Of a DNA stretch of 14,278 nt, positions 14,072 to 14,278 are shown piece by piece. How positions within the stretch are numbered: the stretch's first letter is position 1; the number at the start of each line of letters is the position of its first letter. A program made the position numbers and the translations under genes. The stretch is from Bacteroidota bacterium (GTDB taxonomy: Bacteria; Bacteroidota; Bacteroidia; Flavobacteriales; Weeksellaceae): positions 1 through 14,278 of the forward strand of contig JAEZDQ010000016.1 in NCBI GenBank assembly GCA_023433225.1, read 5' to 3'. Under the pieces are notes generated by a model. It worked only from the letters and a program-made list of their open reading frames with translations, searched no databases and was not told the DNA's origin.

Positions 14072-14278
14072 GTTTGGAATATGGAAACGCCGTTTTTGAT
14101 ATTGTATAATTTTTTATTGGAGAACTTGGATTGAACCAATTTTACGGCACTCATGCTTCTCACGCCGCTTTGACAGAGGAAAATCAGATGTTCGTTTTTT
14201 TCCATCTCGCTTAGGTTTCTTTCCAGTTCCGGCAAAGGAATCCTTTTGATATTTTGATTTTTGACCTCGGGTATTTCA
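14068..14278 (-). CDS. moeB: MoeB/ThiF-like sulfurylase, C-terminal rhodanese domain (5' end outside window)
   Basis: The minus strand is open from the window edge to the TGA at 14068-14070, giving the last 69 residues. They form the end of a rhodanese domain: IPLPELERNL, then LIFLCQSGVRSMSAVKLVQ with the active-site loop CQSGVR, then KLYNIKNGVSIF. Bacteroidota MoeB-type enzymes often carry such a domain behind the adenylating E1-like part, to activate and sulfurate MoaD. The position directly before moaE (ATGA overlap) supports this, but the adenylation domain is not visible. A stand-alone rhodanese, or the ThiF-type enzyme of thiamine synthesis, cannot be excluded. Confidence 0.7.
   Translation of the reverse strand, partial: EIPEVKNQNIKRIPLPELERNLSEMEKNEHLIFLCQSGVRSMSAVKLVQSKFSNKKLYNIKNGVSIFQT

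Noticed and set aside
13604..14134. Plus-strand reading frame of 176 codons opposite moaE
   Set aside because: The Phe-rich product is what Lys/Glu-rich coding sequence gives when read backwards. moaE on the other strand has clear motifs.
1..14278. A defence system, phage, insertion sequence or CRISPR array
   Set aside because: Every gene belongs to a housekeeping or respiratory family. There are no long direct repeats, transposase motifs or spacer-like arrays, and no tRNA-like cloverleaf was seen.

Overview
This window reads as chromosomal DNA of a Bacteroidota bacterium, most likely of the flavobacterial lineage. Three things support this. The order HD-domain protein, lpxD, fused lpxC/fabZ, lpxA, efp is typical of that group. 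LpxC and FabZ are one polypeptide. Several gene starts are preceded by the Bacteroidota -7 element TAnnTTTG rather than by Shine-Dalgarno sequences. Gene density is high and every intergenic gap is shorter than about 210 bases. I see no tRNA, rRNA, insertion sequence, CRISPR array or phage gene.

Region 1 (1-4304, + strand) is an envelope operon. It holds the C-terminal end of an HD-superfamily protein, lpxD, lpxC/fabZ, lpxA (early lipid A synthesis and hydroxyacyl-ACP dehydration), then efp, and it closes with a strong intrinsic terminator. Region 2 (4339-5405, +) is a single 3-oxoacyl-ACP synthase III paralogue with its own well-formed promoter. Region 3 (5483-6853, - strand) is a lone group II PLP-dependent decarboxylase of unknown substrate, transcribed towards region 2.

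Region 4 (7059-9318, +) is nrdD-nrdG, the oxygen-sensitive class III ribonucleotide reductase and its activase, overlapping by 14 nt. It ends at a 12-bp-stem terminator shared with the convergent norCB operon. Region 5 (9399-14278, -) holds, in transcription order, the rhodanese end of a MoeB-like protein, moaE, a moaC-moaB fusion and hemN. A separate promoter region follows, then norC-norB. Region 5 covers molybdenum cofactor synthesis, oxygen-independent heme synthesis and nitric oxide reduction.

Regions 4 and 5 together look like a low-oxygen and nitrogen-oxide toolkit: dNTP supply without oxygen, heme without oxygen, Moco (needed for example by nitrate reductase) and a NO reductase. Two observations deserve attention. 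First, the NorB-like protein lacks several metal ligands of canonical cNOR NorB: one FeB histidine, two glutamates and one low-spin heme histidine. It keeps the others and sits next to a normal NorC. Second, the palindrome ATGACAAATGTCAT upstream of norC is repeated with two mismatches upstream of nrdD. In both places it lies about 41 bp from a -7-like element, which suggests one FNR/DNR-like activator controls both operons.
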